From assembly GCA_016214895.1 (NCBI GenBank), contig JACRMR010000003.1, positions 1 to 64,000 of the forward strand: a DNA stretch of 64,000 nucleotides, in the 5' to 3' direction. Position 1 is the first letter of the stretch. Every line of letters begins with the position of its first letter. The notes below the pieces were generated by a model, which worked only from the letters and a program-made list of their open reading frames with translations, was not told the origin of the DNA and ran no database searches. This DNA is from a candidate division KSB1 bacterium (lineage in GTDB: Bacteria > Electryoneota > RPQS01). A program made the translations under genes and the position numbers. This document shows, in pieces, positions 1 to 8,364 of this stretch.

Positions 1-285
1 AGCCTGAACGCCGCCGTGATCACGGAGTACGCGCTCGCGCAGAACTTCCCGAATCCGTTCAATCCGTCCACGAGCATTGTGTTCGACATGGTGGACGCCG
101 GGTTCGTGAGTCTGAAGGTTTACAACACGCTGGGCCAGGAAGTGGCGGCGGTGGTGAATGGCAGCATGGACGCTGGCCGTCACGTCGTGACGTTCGACGC
201 GGCGAATCTGCCCAGCGGCATGTACCTCTACCGCCTCGAGACCAACGGCTTCAGCGCGCAGCACAAGATGTTGCTGATGAAGTAA
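1..285 (+). CDS. C-terminus of a sorting-domain (type IX secretion) protein, 5' end outside window
   Basis: The reading frame is open from base 1 to the TAA at 283-285, so only the last 94 residues are present. They form one complete C-terminal sorting domain: the NFPNPFNPST start, a VYNTLGQEV strand, GRHVVTFD, the LPSGMYLYRLE strand and a basic MLLMK end. In the FCB group such FlgD-Ig-like tails direct proteins through the type IX (Por) secretion system to the cell surface. The passenger domain is not in the window. A hairpin terminator follows 68 bases later. Confidence 0.9.
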   Translation, partial: SLNAAVITEYALAQNFPNPFNPSTSIVFDMVDAGFVSLKVYNTLGQEVAAVVNGSMDAGRHVVTFDAANLPSGMYLYRLETNGFSAQHKMLLMK

Positions 286-353
286 TTCAAGCGGGGTGGT
301 AGGGGCCGAGTGCGTCGCCCCGCCGTTTCCCCGCCGGAACCTGAATAAACAAC

Positions 354-381
354 AGCGGGCGGCCCAATCGGGTCGCCCGCT
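354..381 (+). terminator. Hairpin terminator after the first gene
   Basis: AGCGGGCG (354-361) pairs with CGCCCGCT (374-381), followed by TTTCTT. It lies between the 3' ends of two convergent genes and could serve both. Confidence 0.7.
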
Positions 382-457
382 TTCTTCGTGTCCCCTCCGT
401 TCACGCGGAGCAGGAGGGGGATTCTGATCTCGGCAACTCAGTTCTGCGAAGCGTTCA

Positions 458-3163
458 TCACGGCCATACGGTCTTGACAAGGTAGTGGTAGCGCAATGTC
501 GCGTGCGCCAGCGCATTGCTGTCCACACACAGGGTGTCGGTCACCTCGGCGATCAGATCCACAAACGAGCCGTTCTCGGCCACGTCGCGATAGACCCGAT
601 ACGCCGCCACGTTGCCCGCGGGACGCCGCCAACGCAGCGACATGTGGGGTCCGCTGGCCAAAGCAGTCAGTTGCAGCGGTGGCTGCACACTGATGCTGTC
701 CGGTCCGTACCAGATGAAGACCTCTTCGTCCGACCACGGCGACCAATTCAGATTGGAGTCGCGGAAGCGAATTCGCCAGCCGTAATCCTGCCCGGCGTCC
801 AGCAGACTGTCCACCGGGCCGAACCGATCCAGTTGAATCCCGGCATTGCGGTCGATCGGCGTGTAATTTGGCGCGCCGCTGTCGTAATAGTAGTTTTCGA
901 AATCCCGCGTGAGGTTCATCAGCGGCGCGGCATAGCTGCCGGGAGTGGCCGTGAGCTGAAGCTGCGAACTCTGGACGGTGTCGGGGCCGCCCGGCGCGGT
1001 CGCGATCAGGGTAATCGAACCGAACACTTCCCCCGTGGGATAGACTCCCAACGGGGCTGCCGGAGCCGCCGCTCCGACACTGTGTTCCCAGTGATCGAAC
1101 GGCACATCGGCCATCGGCATATTGCTGTTGCCCAGCGAATAGGCCGTCGCTGCATAGCGGTGATTGGCCAGATCGACTTCCACCAGCACATAGTGATTGT
1201 AGTCGAAGGCGCGATGAACCTCCGGGTAGTCCGTCTGGTTCGCGTACATCCGCCAGCGATCCAGCGATCCTCCCCCGCCCCCGCATACCAGCGTACGCAG
1301 ATTGCCGTTAGCTCGCGCGCCGCGCTCGTAGTTGTGTGAATGCCCGAAACTGATCATCGCCGCTTTGGAATAGCCTTCCAGCATCGGCAGGATTGTGTTC
1401 AGCGTCCACGACGTGTTGCCGTCGGGCCAGACCTCGCTGTGTCCGGGATGGTGTGTGGAGACGAAGATCATGTCAATCGTCGTATCGCTCTGCGCCTGCG
1501 CGAGCCTCGTATTCAGCCAATTGGCCTGCGTCGTGCCTTGCGTATTACTATTCAAAGCAATAAACAGCACGCGTCCCAGCGCGAAAGAATAGTAGCGCTC
1601 GCCTTCCGGTCCGGCGAAATCGTCGTACTTCATGTAGTCGTAGAAGTAGGACGACTCGCCTTCGTGATTGCCGATCGACACCATGAACGGAATGCTCTGA
1701 TTGAGCTGGCGGAAGGGCAGGAAATACTCAGTCTGGTACGTCGCCAGACTCAGGCCGTTGCCGAGGATGTCACCGCAGTGCATCACGAACTGAATGGAGT
1801 CGGCATAGGACGCGCCAAAGCGATTGAGCAGCGTCTGCTGCATCGCATTGGCGACCTCAGTACTCCGGGAAATGTTCGTCTGGGAGTCGCTGATGAGCAT
1901 GAACCGCAGCGTGCCGGATCGAGTCCCTTGGGCCGGAGGCGTGTGGAAGCGGGTCACCGGTGTACTGGCCGTGTCCGAGCGACAGCGGTAGAAGTAGGTG
2001 GTATTCGGTTGTAAATTCGTTAATGATACCGTGTGCCACACGGCCGTTCCGCCGATGGTTTGCGCACTTCCGGTGGCAGTCAACCCCAGGCCCTCGGTCA
2101 GGCCGTAATCGACAACCGTCTGCGTCGAGGGTTGGTAATGCCAACTGATCATGATGGATGTCGGAGCGGGCGACTGCAAATATGGCGTCATCACATCGGC
2201 CGGATTGCTGATCACGTGTCCGTATCCGCCCAGTGCGGCAGCTTGTGCGCCGGAGAGCGATACGTCGTAGATGGCCACCTGTGCGATGTCAATGGGGTTA
2301 TCTTCGCCGTTCTCATCGGCGAAGAACAGCACTTGATTGCCGTTGTTGGCCGGGTTGAGCGCGAACCGGCCATTCAAAACCTGCGCCCCGCCGTCTTGCA
2401 GCAACGCGCCGTCCAGATAGTAGCGGTAGCTGCTGCCCAAGTCGGCGGAGATGACGAGCCGGTACCATTCGTTGGGCACCGTCGCATACGCCGAATAGCC
2501 GGTCACGCCCACGCCGATATTGCCACCGCTGTTGATGAAAGCGTCACCGTCGTTGGCATTCGTGATGCTGGTCTGGTAGAACGTGTACCAGCGTCCTAAC
2601 TGCGCGACCCGGAAGTCGATCACGATCGAGAACTCGTTGACCCAACTCGCGCTGCCGCCATTGGCCGGCATATCGTGATAGCAGCGGTAGTAGCTGCCGA
2701 CGCCGATGTTAATCGCACCGCTGCCGTTGGGTCCGGCGATTACACTGTGGGTGCCCTGCAGGACAAGATCGTTGCCGACCTGCGCGTAGGTCGGATGCGC
2801 CGCATCTTCAAATGTCCACCAGCCCACCGGGTTGACCGACGCGGTCATCGCGACCAGCTGAAAATCCACCGTGTTATTGCCCGGAGCCAGCGTCACGGTC
2901 TGACGTCGATTCAGGTAGTTCGCGCGGCGAACGACCGTTTCATAAGTGCCGGCGCCGACGGTGGACAGCGAGTACGCTCCACCGCCGTTGGTCTGAATCG
3001 AGTCGATGGAACCGAATCGTACCCAGGCTTGAGCGACGGGAAGTCCACTCGTGGAATCCGTCACGATTCCTGATACCGCGGCGAACGCCGCGTTGTGCCC
3101 GATCGCCGAAACCAAGACCGCGAGCGCCAGAAATCGCGCTGCTCCCAACAGGTGCGTGTTCAT
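458..3163 (-). CDS. Secreted purple-acid-phosphatase-like metallophosphoesterase with accessory domains
   Basis: A 901-residue protein with a signal peptide (about residues 1-28). In order it has a carboxypeptidase-regulatory-like beta-sandwich (about 29-105), a LamG/concanavalin-like domain (about 112-310), a fibronectin-III-like domain (about 325-405) and a calcineurin-type phosphoesterase domain (about 420-650), then C-terminal Ig/FN3 modules. Metal-binding motifs are visible: D426 (in ISDSQ), GD with D465, GNHE at 498-501, a THHPGH segment and GHSH with H608 and H610. The order FN3 then phosphoesterase matches the purple acid phosphatase family. It probably acts outside the cytoplasm; the substrate cannot be told. 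It has no typical C-terminal sorting tail. The gene lies downstream of, and on the same strand as, the Omp28-like gene, with a hairpin between them. Confidence 0.82.
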   Translation of the reverse strand: MNTHLLGAARFLALAVLVSAIGHNAAFAAVSGIVTDSTSGLPVAQAWVRFGSIDSIQTNGGGAYSLSTVGAGTYETVVRRANYLNRRQTVTLAPGNNTVDFQLVAMTASVNPVGWWTFEDAAHPTYAQVGNDLVLQGTHSVIAGPNGSGAINIGVGSYYRCYHDMPANGGSASWVNEFSIVIDFRVAQLGRWYTFYQTSITNANDGDAFINSGGNIGVGVTGYSAYATVPNEWYRLVISADLGSSYRYYLDGALLQDGGAQVLNGRFALNPANNGNQVLFFADENGEDNPIDIAQVAIYDVSLSGAQAAALGGYGHVISNPADVMTPYLQSPAPTSIMISWHYQPSTQTVVDYGLTEGLGLTATGSAQTIGGTAVWHTVSLTNLQPNTTYFYRCRSDTASTPVTRFHTPPAQGTRSGTLRFMLISDSQTNISRSTEVANAMQQTLLNRFGASYADSIQFVMHCGDILGNGLSLATYQTEYFLPFRQLNQSIPFMVSIGNHEGESSYFYDYMKYDDFAGPEGERYYSFALGRVLFIALNSNTQGTTQANWLNTRLAQAQSDTTIDMIFVSTHHPGHSEVWPDGNTSWTLNTILPMLEGYSKAAMISFGHSHNYERGARANGNLRTLVCGGGGGSLDRWRMYANQTDYPEVHRAFDYNHYVLVEVDLANHRYAATAYSLGNSNMPMADVPFDHWEHSVGAAAPAAPLGVYPTGEVFGSITLIATAPGGPDTVQSSQLQLTATPGSYAAPLMNLTRDFENYYYDSGAPNYTPIDRNAGIQLDRFGPVDSLLDAGQDYGWRIRFRDSNLNWSPWSDEEVFIWYGPDSISVQPPLQLTALASGPHMSLRWRRPAGNVAAYRVYRDVAENGSFVDLIAEVTDTLCVDSNALAHATLRYHYLVKTVWP

Positions 3164-3182
3164 AGGTGTGTCTGTGAGTAGC

Positions 3183-3208
3183 AGAGGCGGCCCTGCGTGG
3201 CCGCCTCT
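3183..3208. terminator. GGCGGCC-type hairpin between two minus-strand genes
   Basis: AGAGGCGGCC (3183-3192) pairs with GGCCGCCTCT (3199-3208) around the loop CTGCGT. It follows the stop codon of the Omp28-like gene. There is no clear U-tract. The same stem core and loop recur near 14040 and 18340. Confidence 0.55.
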
Positions 3209-3243
3209 TGCAGAGTAGTAGATCGCTTAATCCGGCGCGTTTC

Positions 3244-5604
3244 TCACGGAGTGGTCGAGCTTTGCACCGTGTAGAACTTCAGCCCCTGGCTGATCGCTCC
3301 GAGATCCAGAAAGACGGTGTCCGTGGCGCTGCCCTCAAATGTGCTATACAGGCCGCCTTGCGTGCTCGCGCTCCAGACGTGATAGTACGGTGCTTGCGTG
3401 GAGTTCCAGCGCAGCCGGATATCGGCGCCGACGCGAATCGCCGTCACGGTCGGCGGCAGGAGGGCGAAGCCCGTGGCGCGGATCATGCGGTTACCGGGGC
3501 TGCACTGCTCGATTCCCTCGTTCTCGTTGTGCCATTGCGTGTCGCACGGCACATAGACAAAGGACCGGTGCTGTCGCGCACTCGACGTGTCATGCAGGAT
3601 GGACTCGTACGCCCCCGAGTTGGGGTTGGCCACGGCCACGCAGAACGCTCCATTCACTACCGGCGGCGCGCCGGTTTCATCGCGGAACAGTACTCGCGTG
3701 AAATTATCGGGATTGCCGGGAATCCCGCCAATCACATTGCCGATGCTGCCGACCGTTTCTTCGAGAATCAGGCTCCCCGGCATTCCGCCGCCATCGACAT
3801 TCAGCAGTTGAACACGCAGCAGCTGATGCCGCGGATCCGGACTCGCCGCGGAGATTCCAATCAACGCGCCTTCGACGACGTAGGGAGTCTGAGGCGCATC
3901 GAACTTCACCGCCCATTGCAACCCGGTATCAAATCCCCACTGACTGGCCTCGGCCGTCCCATCGTCGTAGGCGATCATGCCGGCTCCTGCCGCGCCGACT
4001 TCGAACGCATATAGATCGGTGAGCGAGACGGCATTATGCGAATCCACCACGCGCACGAAGTACTCCCAGCGTCCCGCGCTCAAGCTGAGTGTCGCCGCAA
4101 ATTCGTCCGGATTGCCCGTCGCGGCCATCGCGACGGAATCGAACACCGTCCCGGGCATGAGTCGGTAGAACAACCGTGTACTGAACCCCGGATAGTCATC
4201 GGCCACGATGGCCGTCAGGGTCACATTGCCGGGCAACTGATCGTGCAGCGCATCGTGCTCCAACAGCGGCGCGGAATTGGGTTGATCGAGAATGACAAAG
4301 ACGTTATCCGAGGAGTCCACGATCCCGGCGAAATCAAGGCTGGAGACGATCAGCCGGGCAAACGGTGTGACCGGTCCGACCGGGGTCCAGAAGTGCGAGC
4401 CGTCATTGGCCGTCGCGGCTTCGAGGATTTCGGTGGGGCCGGTGTTGGCGCGCCGAAGTTCGATCTTGACGTTACCCGTAATGCCGTTCGAGGACCAGCG
4501 GATTTCATAAGGGATCTGCGTGTACCACAGCTCGCCGCCGTTGGCCGCCAGCACCTGGATATGACGCAGGCCAACTTCGAAGTCCGTTTCAGACGAATCA
4601 CCGACGAGGGGGTGCGCGGTGCCGGTGACTCGGATGCGCGCTGTGGTGGTCGTCGGCCCGGTCACAGACCACGTGTACGCGCCGTCATTGGCCGTGTTGT
4701 CGGAGATGGACTCCCAACTGCCGGTGGGGAAAGCACGATTGATTTGAATCCGCACGTTTTCACTGAAACTGGCGCTGCTCCACAGGATGTCCTGCGTCTC
4801 GCCGTCGAAGTAGGCGCCGCCGCCGTTGGGCGTTCCCAGCGTGATCGAACCGCTCGTGGCAACGACATCCGCCCACTCGGTCTGTGCGATGTCCTGATTC
4901 GAGGCATTCTGCACAAACCCGATCACGGACAGGTTCTCCGGTCCCCAGGATGCGTCGCGGGCGATCACACCCTCGATTTCATAGGATTGTCCGGTCGTTA
5001 TCGAAAACGGCTGTCCCGGCACAGCATTCGGCGCGGCATCGCGGAACGGCTCCGGGAACGAGGTCTCGCCATTCGGCGCGGAATAGCTGATGAGGTCCGA
5101 GACCAGCACCGCATACATGCGATAGCTGCCGCTGTTCATATTCTGGTCGGCCGTCGCCCGGATCAGGTAGTGTACGCCGGTCGCGCCGGACGGGGCGGCC
5201 CACAGCTGCATGCTGCACGGGCTGGAGATGGCGGCGCGGCTCCGGATGTCGCTTCGGATGGCGGTCGGGTCGTTCATGGCGGGATTCAGCACGCCGTCCA
5301 TGTAAATATCCGGCACGCCTGTCACCCCGTAGTAGTTCACTCGCGCTGCGACTTCATTGGGGTTCAAGACATAAAAGGGATCGCCGGTGCCCGGCCACCA
5401 GACATGCCAGCTGATCTTGATGACCGTGTCGCGGGTCATGCTGTTCAGCACGGAATGCAGGCCGGGGTTGTAGGTGGCGCAAGGTCCGCAACTCGTGTTG
5501 GTGAAGTGCTCGGCGAGCACACACTGACGCGGGGCGGCCAGACCTGCGGCAGACAGAACCAACAGGAGGGCGACGGCATGCATCGCCTTGATTTGCGTAA
5601 ACAT
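3244..5604 (-). CDS. Omp28-related secreted protein with thioredoxin-like CGPC motif
   Basis: A 786-residue secreted protein. The start at 5604 is chosen because GAGGAG lies just upstream and a consensus promoter (5665-5693) lies inside the longer upstream reading frame; the first residues then form a signal peptide. Residues about 28-230 resemble Omp28-related proteins: AEHFTNTSCGPC with C39 and C42 as a thioredoxin-like CxxC, an aromatic VWWPGTGDP stretch and a GVPDIYMDG loop. Two Ser-Thr-rich Ig-like modules with a GGE(L/T) pattern follow, then beta-rich domains. There is no canonical sorting tail. The family is known from Porphyromonas and other Bacteroidota; its biochemical role is not established. 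A redox or disulfide role is inference from the CxxC. Confidence 0.8.
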   Translation of the reverse strand: MFTQIKAMHAVALLLVLSAAGLAAPRQCVLAEHFTNTSCGPCATYNPGLHSVLNSMTRDTVIKISWHVWWPGTGDPFYVLNPNEVAARVNYYGVTGVPDIYMDGVLNPAMNDPTAIRSDIRSRAAISSPCSMQLWAAPSGATGVHYLIRATADQNMNSGSYRMYAVLVSDLISYSAPNGETSFPEPFRDAAPNAVPGQPFSITTGQSYEIEGVIARDASWGPENLSVIGFVQNASNQDIAQTEWADVVATSGSITLGTPNGGGAYFDGETQDILWSSASFSENVRIQINRAFPTGSWESISDNTANDGAYTWSVTGPTTTTARIRVTGTAHPLVGDSSETDFEVGLRHIQVLAANGGELWYTQIPYEIRWSSNGITGNVKIELRRANTGPTEILEAATANDGSHFWTPVGPVTPFARLIVSSLDFAGIVDSSDNVFVILDQPNSAPLLEHDALHDQLPGNVTLTAIVADDYPGFSTRLFYRLMPGTVFDSVAMAATGNPDEFAATLSLSAGRWEYFVRVVDSHNAVSLTDLYAFEVGAAGAGMIAYDDGTAEASQWGFDTGLQWAVKFDAPQTPYVVEGALIGISAASPDPRHQLLRVQLLNVDGGGMPGSLILEETVGSIGNVIGGIPGNPDNFTRVLFRDETGAPPVVNGAFCVAVANPNSGAYESILHDTSSARQHRSFVYVPCDTQWHNENEGIEQCSPGNRMIRATGFALLPPTVTAIRVGADIRLRWNSTQAPYYHVWSASTQGGLYSTFEGSATDTVFLDLGAISQGLKFYTVQSSTTP

Positions 5605-5664
5605 ATGCTCCTCGGGACGGGCTTCGGTTCGCAGGCACCACCGGTACATATCCGGTTCACTTTC

Positions 5665-5693
5665 AATATAGCCTGCCATGCCTCCGATGTCAA
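5665..5693 (-). promoter_or_regulatory. Promoter of the Omp28-like gene
   Basis: Minus-strand TTGACA (5693-5688), 17-bp spacer, TATATT (5670-5665). The distance to the ATG at 5604 is about 60 bases. Both boxes are at or next to consensus. Confidence 0.75.
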
Positions 5694-5812
5694 GGCGAGT
5701 TAAGAAATAGTTCACAATCTTGTGGGTCAATCACGCTATTTCACGGTCTTCCCGTCCGCTTACCGTCCCGTTGCCCGGTTCAGGGTCGGTTCGGCCTGAC
5801 GCCCTCGCGCAC

Positions 5813-5842
5813 TTATCCACCTCGACACCCCGCTTATCCACA
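5813..5842 (+). promoter_or_regulatory. Two DnaA-box-like nonamers
   Basis: TTATCCACC (5813-5821) and the exact consensus TTATCCACA (5834-5842) lie in the same orientation with starts 21 bp apart, next to an AT-rich stretch (5880-5930). No dnaA, dnaN or further clear boxes are seen nearby, so an origin is not supported. A DnaA-responsive promoter region is possible. Confidence 0.4.
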
Positions 5843-5883
5843 GCAATTGGCTACAGCAACCCTAATCGAAGCTGTAGGGATTC

Positions 5884-5948
5884 TGCTCACTATACTTAAT
5901 AATCCTTAGAGTAAGTATTTTCATAGAGAAGTGAGCAAGAAAGTGAGC
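5884..5948. promoter_or_regulatory. Nested inverted repeats, operator-like
   Basis: The outer arms are TGCTCACT (5884-5891) and AGTGAGCA (5930-5937). The inner arms are ATACTTA (5892-5898) and TAAGTAT (5912-5918). A third AGTGAGC follows at 5942-5948. The block sits directly upstream of the promoter at 5958-5986 and may bind a regulator of the gene at 6064. No known family motif is recognised. Confidence 0.4.
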
Positions 5949-5957
5949 CCGATTTCA

Positions 5958-5986
5958 TTGCGCTCTCAAAGCAGCGAGCGTATATT
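5958..5986 (+). promoter_or_regulatory. Promoter of the P-domain sorting protein
   Basis: TTGCGC (5958-5963), 17-bp spacer, TATATT (5981-5986). It lies about 70 bases before the chosen ATG at 6064. Confidence 0.6.
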
Positions 5987-6063
5987 GCCCCGCACTGACG
6001 AATAGATGATCATGCTGGTGTCACCTCTATTGACCCACAATGTTGGGAGAGAACGAGGATCTG

Positions 6064-7947
6064 ATGAAATTTGTGTACTTCGCTTTGTGTCTCATGATCG
6101 GTGGCTTGACGGCGGCTTTTGCCAATGGCGGCGGCACGTGCGCGACGGCGACGGTGATCCCGGGCTGCCCGTTTACGGATGCCGGCACTTTTGACCTTGA
6201 TGACGATTGCAACTCGCCGGTTGCCATGCCGTACAACGAGGTCTTCTACTCGTTCACGCCGTCGGCTACGGGCAATTATCAGTTCCTTGTGCGGGGCTAC
6301 GGTCGGCAGGCCGCGATGCGAATCATGCAGGGCGGGTGCTGTGCGGACGGCGTCAGCAACGGTTCCGCCTCGACCCCGGTTTCGATCGATTGCGGCGAGC
6401 CTGCCAGCTCGACCACCTATTTCAGCGCGGACCTGACTGCTGGGGTTCTGTACTTCTTCCATATCGGCACTTCGACCTCGATGGTCAGTAATGCGGCTTT
6501 TGATTTTCAAATGACCTGTGTGCCCTGCCCGCGGAATGAGTCTGCCGTCAACCACGCGACTTGCCAGACCGCCGAGGTGATAGCGGAGAACGACTCGCTC
6601 TTGGCGGACAGCTCGAACGGCTCGACTCCGGACTGGTTCCGCTTCGCGCTCACGACTTCCCGCAGTGTGCGCATCTTCTGCGGTGGCCGCGAATTCGGTC
6701 ATTGCATCTCGGGAGTCTATCCGCTGAATCCGCCCGATTCCCCAGTGGATGGCCGCTTCTCCGTGTTCGTCGGCACGAACTGCAACAATCTTGTGCGCCT
6801 CGGCGATTACGATGAAGAGGGCTGCTCCGCGGATGCGATCGGCGATCTCGGTTGCCTTGCGGCGGGCACTTACTGGATTCGAGTCAACTGCAATGGCAGC
6901 CAGCCCTACATACTGAAGGTCGCGTCGGGCGATCCGCCGGCCTGTCCGGCGGTTTCCGTCCCGGCTCAGCACTGTGCGGGTCCCTGCGTCGGACCGCTCC
7001 CCGACCAGGCCACGGTCAGCTACCCGATCGAAGTCGGAATCCCCTATCACATCACCGACCTCAACGTACGCTTGACGCTCACGCATTCGCACGACAGCAA
7101 TCTGGATCTCTGGCTGGTCACCCCGTGGGCGGATACGATCATGCTGGCGAACAGCCGCGGCGGCGCGGGCGACAATTACACCGGCACGTTGTTCGATGAC
7201 GGCGCGGCGACGCCCATTGGCTCTGGACTCGCCCCGTTCGCGGGCAGCTACCGCCCGGAAGAGCTATTGAGCGCGGTCGTTGAGCATGCCGCCAACGGCA
7301 CCTGGCTGTTTGTAGCCCGCGATGACGCCACTCTGGAACAAGGATATTTGAACTGCGTCTGTCTGGAGTTCAGCTACGACCGCATTCTCGACGTGGAGTT
7401 GACGGGCTTTGACGCCGAGCGCGCCGACGGCCAGGTGACGCTGCGCTGGAGTACGGCTGCGGAAACGGAGAGTGAGGCGTTTGAAATCGAGCGCGACGGC
7501 AGTCTCGTCTCGCGCACGCCCGGTGCCGGTACGAGTACCTCGACCCGCAACTATCAGTGGACCGACAGCGATGTGTTCAACGGGACCACCTATCACTACA
7601 CGCTGATCGCGGTCAGTCTCGGCGGCACGCGCCGCGTGTTGGGCGCGCTCTCCACGGCTCCGAGTTTCTCGAACGCCCCGGTGAGCGACTACGCGCTGCA
7701 TCAGAACTACCCGAACCCGTTCAATCCGGAAACGAGTATTGCTTTCGACCTGCCGGTGGACGGTCTGGTCCGGCTGGCGGTATACAACCTGCTCGGACAG
7801 GAAGTCGCGCCGCTCGTGAATCGTACCTTGCAAGCAGGCCGGCACGTCGTCTCGTTTGACGGCAGCAATCTGCCGACCGGCATTTACGTCTGTCGCATGG
7901 AAGCCGCTGGCTTCAGCGATCAGAAAAAGATGATCTTGATGAAGTAA
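6064..7947 (+). CDS. Secreted protein with proprotein-convertase P domain and type IX sorting tail
   Basis: A 627-residue protein. The ATG at 6064 is preferred over 6040 because GAGG lies 5 bases upstream and the protein then begins with a signal peptide (MKFVYFALCLMIGG...). Residues about 20-150 and 160-290 look like two Cys-rich beta-sandwich (PPC-like) repeats. Residues about 300-440 resemble a proprotein convertase P domain (VSYPIEVGIPYHITDLNVRL..., SHDSNLDLWL, NGTWLFVARD). An FN3-like module (DVELTGFDAERADGQVTLRW) and a typical sorting domain (NYPNPFNPET... to MILMK) complete it. No protease domain is attached, so the P domain may act in binding. Surface exposure is inferred from the tail. 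Confidence 0.82.
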   Translation: MKFVYFALCLMIGGLTAAFANGGGTCATATVIPGCPFTDAGTFDLDDDCNSPVAMPYNEVFYSFTPSATGNYQFLVRGYGRQAAMRIMQGGCCADGVSNGSASTPVSIDCGEPASSTTYFSADLTAGVLYFFHIGTSTSMVSNAAFDFQMTCVPCPRNESAVNHATCQTAEVIAENDSLLADSSNGSTPDWFRFALTTSRSVRIFCGGREFGHCISGVYPLNPPDSPVDGRFSVFVGTNCNNLVRLGDYDEEGCSADAIGDLGCLAAGTYWIRVNCNGSQPYILKVASGDPPACPAVSVPAQHCAGPCVGPLPDQATVSYPIEVGIPYHITDLNVRLTLTHSHDSNLDLWLVTPWADTIMLANSRGGAGDNYTGTLFDDGAATPIGSGLAPFAGSYRPEELLSAVVEHAANGTWLFVARDDATLEQGYLNCVCLEFSYDRILDVELTGFDAERADGQVTLRWSTAAETESEAFEIERDGSLVSRTPGAGTSTSTRNYQWTDSDVFNGTTYHYTLIAVSLGGTRRVLGALSTAPSFSNAPVSDYALHQNYPNPFNPETSIAFDLPVDGLVRLAVYNLLGQEVAPLVNRTLQAGRHVVSFDGSNLPTGIYVCRMEAAGFSDQKKMILMK

Positions 7948-7988
7948 GTTCCGGAGCGTCGCATGGGTTTGTTGCCCAAACCAAAATC

Positions 7989-8021
7989 CGCCGAGCGGGG
8001 TGCCCTCACCCCGCCGGAATC
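7989..8021 (+). repeat. Variable-stem hairpin element (CGCCGAG...CCGGAATC family)
   Basis: Left flank CGCCGAG (7989-7995); stem GCGGGGT (7995-8001) with ACCCCGC (8008-8014); then the right flank (C)CGGAATC ending at 8021. Confidence 0.7.
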
Positions 8022-8069
8022 GGAGCGAGTAGGGCCCCAGTCTTCATCGAATTTGTCAGTTTCTTCTCA

Positions 8070-8103
8070 GATTCCGGGCACCCCGGGACGGGTGCCTCGG
8101 CGA
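8070..8103 (-). repeat. Variable-stem hairpin element, reverse copy
   Basis: GATTCCGG (8070-8077), stem GGCACCC (8077-8083) with GGGTGCC (8090-8096), then CTCGGCGAA (8096-8104). These are the same flanks as the 7989 copy in reverse, with a different stem. Confidence 0.65.
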
Positions 8104-8152
8104 AATCATCTCGGCAACAAGCCCGCACGGCAGTGCGACCCGAGGCTTGGAA

Positions 8153-8187
8153 TCGCCGCGGCAGGTCCCCTGGCCTGCCCCGAATTG
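8153..8187 (+). repeat. Variable-stem hairpin element, degenerate right flank
   Basis: TCGCCGCG (8153-8160), stem GGCAGG (8160-8165) with CCTGCC (8174-8179), then CCGAATTG in place of CCGGAATC. Confidence 0.5.
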
Positions 8188-8198
8188 TGCAACGACAG

Positions 8199-8223
8199 CG
8201 GGCGACCTGATTCAGGCCGCCCG
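8199..8223 (+). terminator. Repeated terminator-like hairpin
   Basis: CGGGCG (8199-8204) and CCTG pair with CAGG and CGCCCG (8218-8223). The 25-base hairpin, loop included, occurs again at 10203-10227. There is no long U-tract. Confidence 0.5.
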
Positions 8224-8364
8224 TTGCCATTTCACCCCGGGCAAAGTCTCCCGAGCCCGCCGGAATTGGGGTCCGGCTCTCTCTCCCCCCAAATTTTGAT
8301 ATGGTGAGACAAAAGCGGGCCTTCATTCTGAGTTTCAGCTTGCAGGTCCTTCCCCCCCTCCCGC

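Larger units (their letters stand above)
7956..8128 (+). repeat. Dispersed repeat, copy 1, with end-to-end inverted similarity
   Basis: The stretch from about 7956 to 8105 matches the reverse complement of about 32953-33104 at roughly 80-85% by eye. The ends GCATGGGTTTGTTGCC (7961-7976) and GGCAACAAGCCCGCAC (8113-8128) are imperfect inverted repeats (12 of 16), reminiscent of a small non-autonomous element. It contains two variable-stem hairpins (7989-8021 and 8070-8103). The short reading frame across it (7963-8307) is not considered a gene. Confidence 0.6.

Noticed and set aside
4036-5703. Long plus-strand open frame opposite the Omp28-like gene
   Set aside because: It mirrors a convincing minus-strand gene; Arg/His/Gly-rich shadow composition, no signal or motif. 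Similar long shadow frames at 29772-31136, 42443-43660 and 58332-59393 were rejected for the same reason.
5605-5730. Upstream start at 5730 for the Omp28-like gene
   Set aside because: A consensus promoter lies inside this stretch, and the signal peptide and ribosome binding site support 5604.
5813-5842. Replication origin
   Set aside because: Only two DnaA boxes, no dnaA/dnaN/gidA neighbourhood and no way to judge GC skew here; kept as a regulatory possibility only.
7963-8307. Possible 114-residue gene
   Set aside because: The whole frame is made of dispersed repeats and hairpin elements, has no ribosome binding site and does not resemble a protein.
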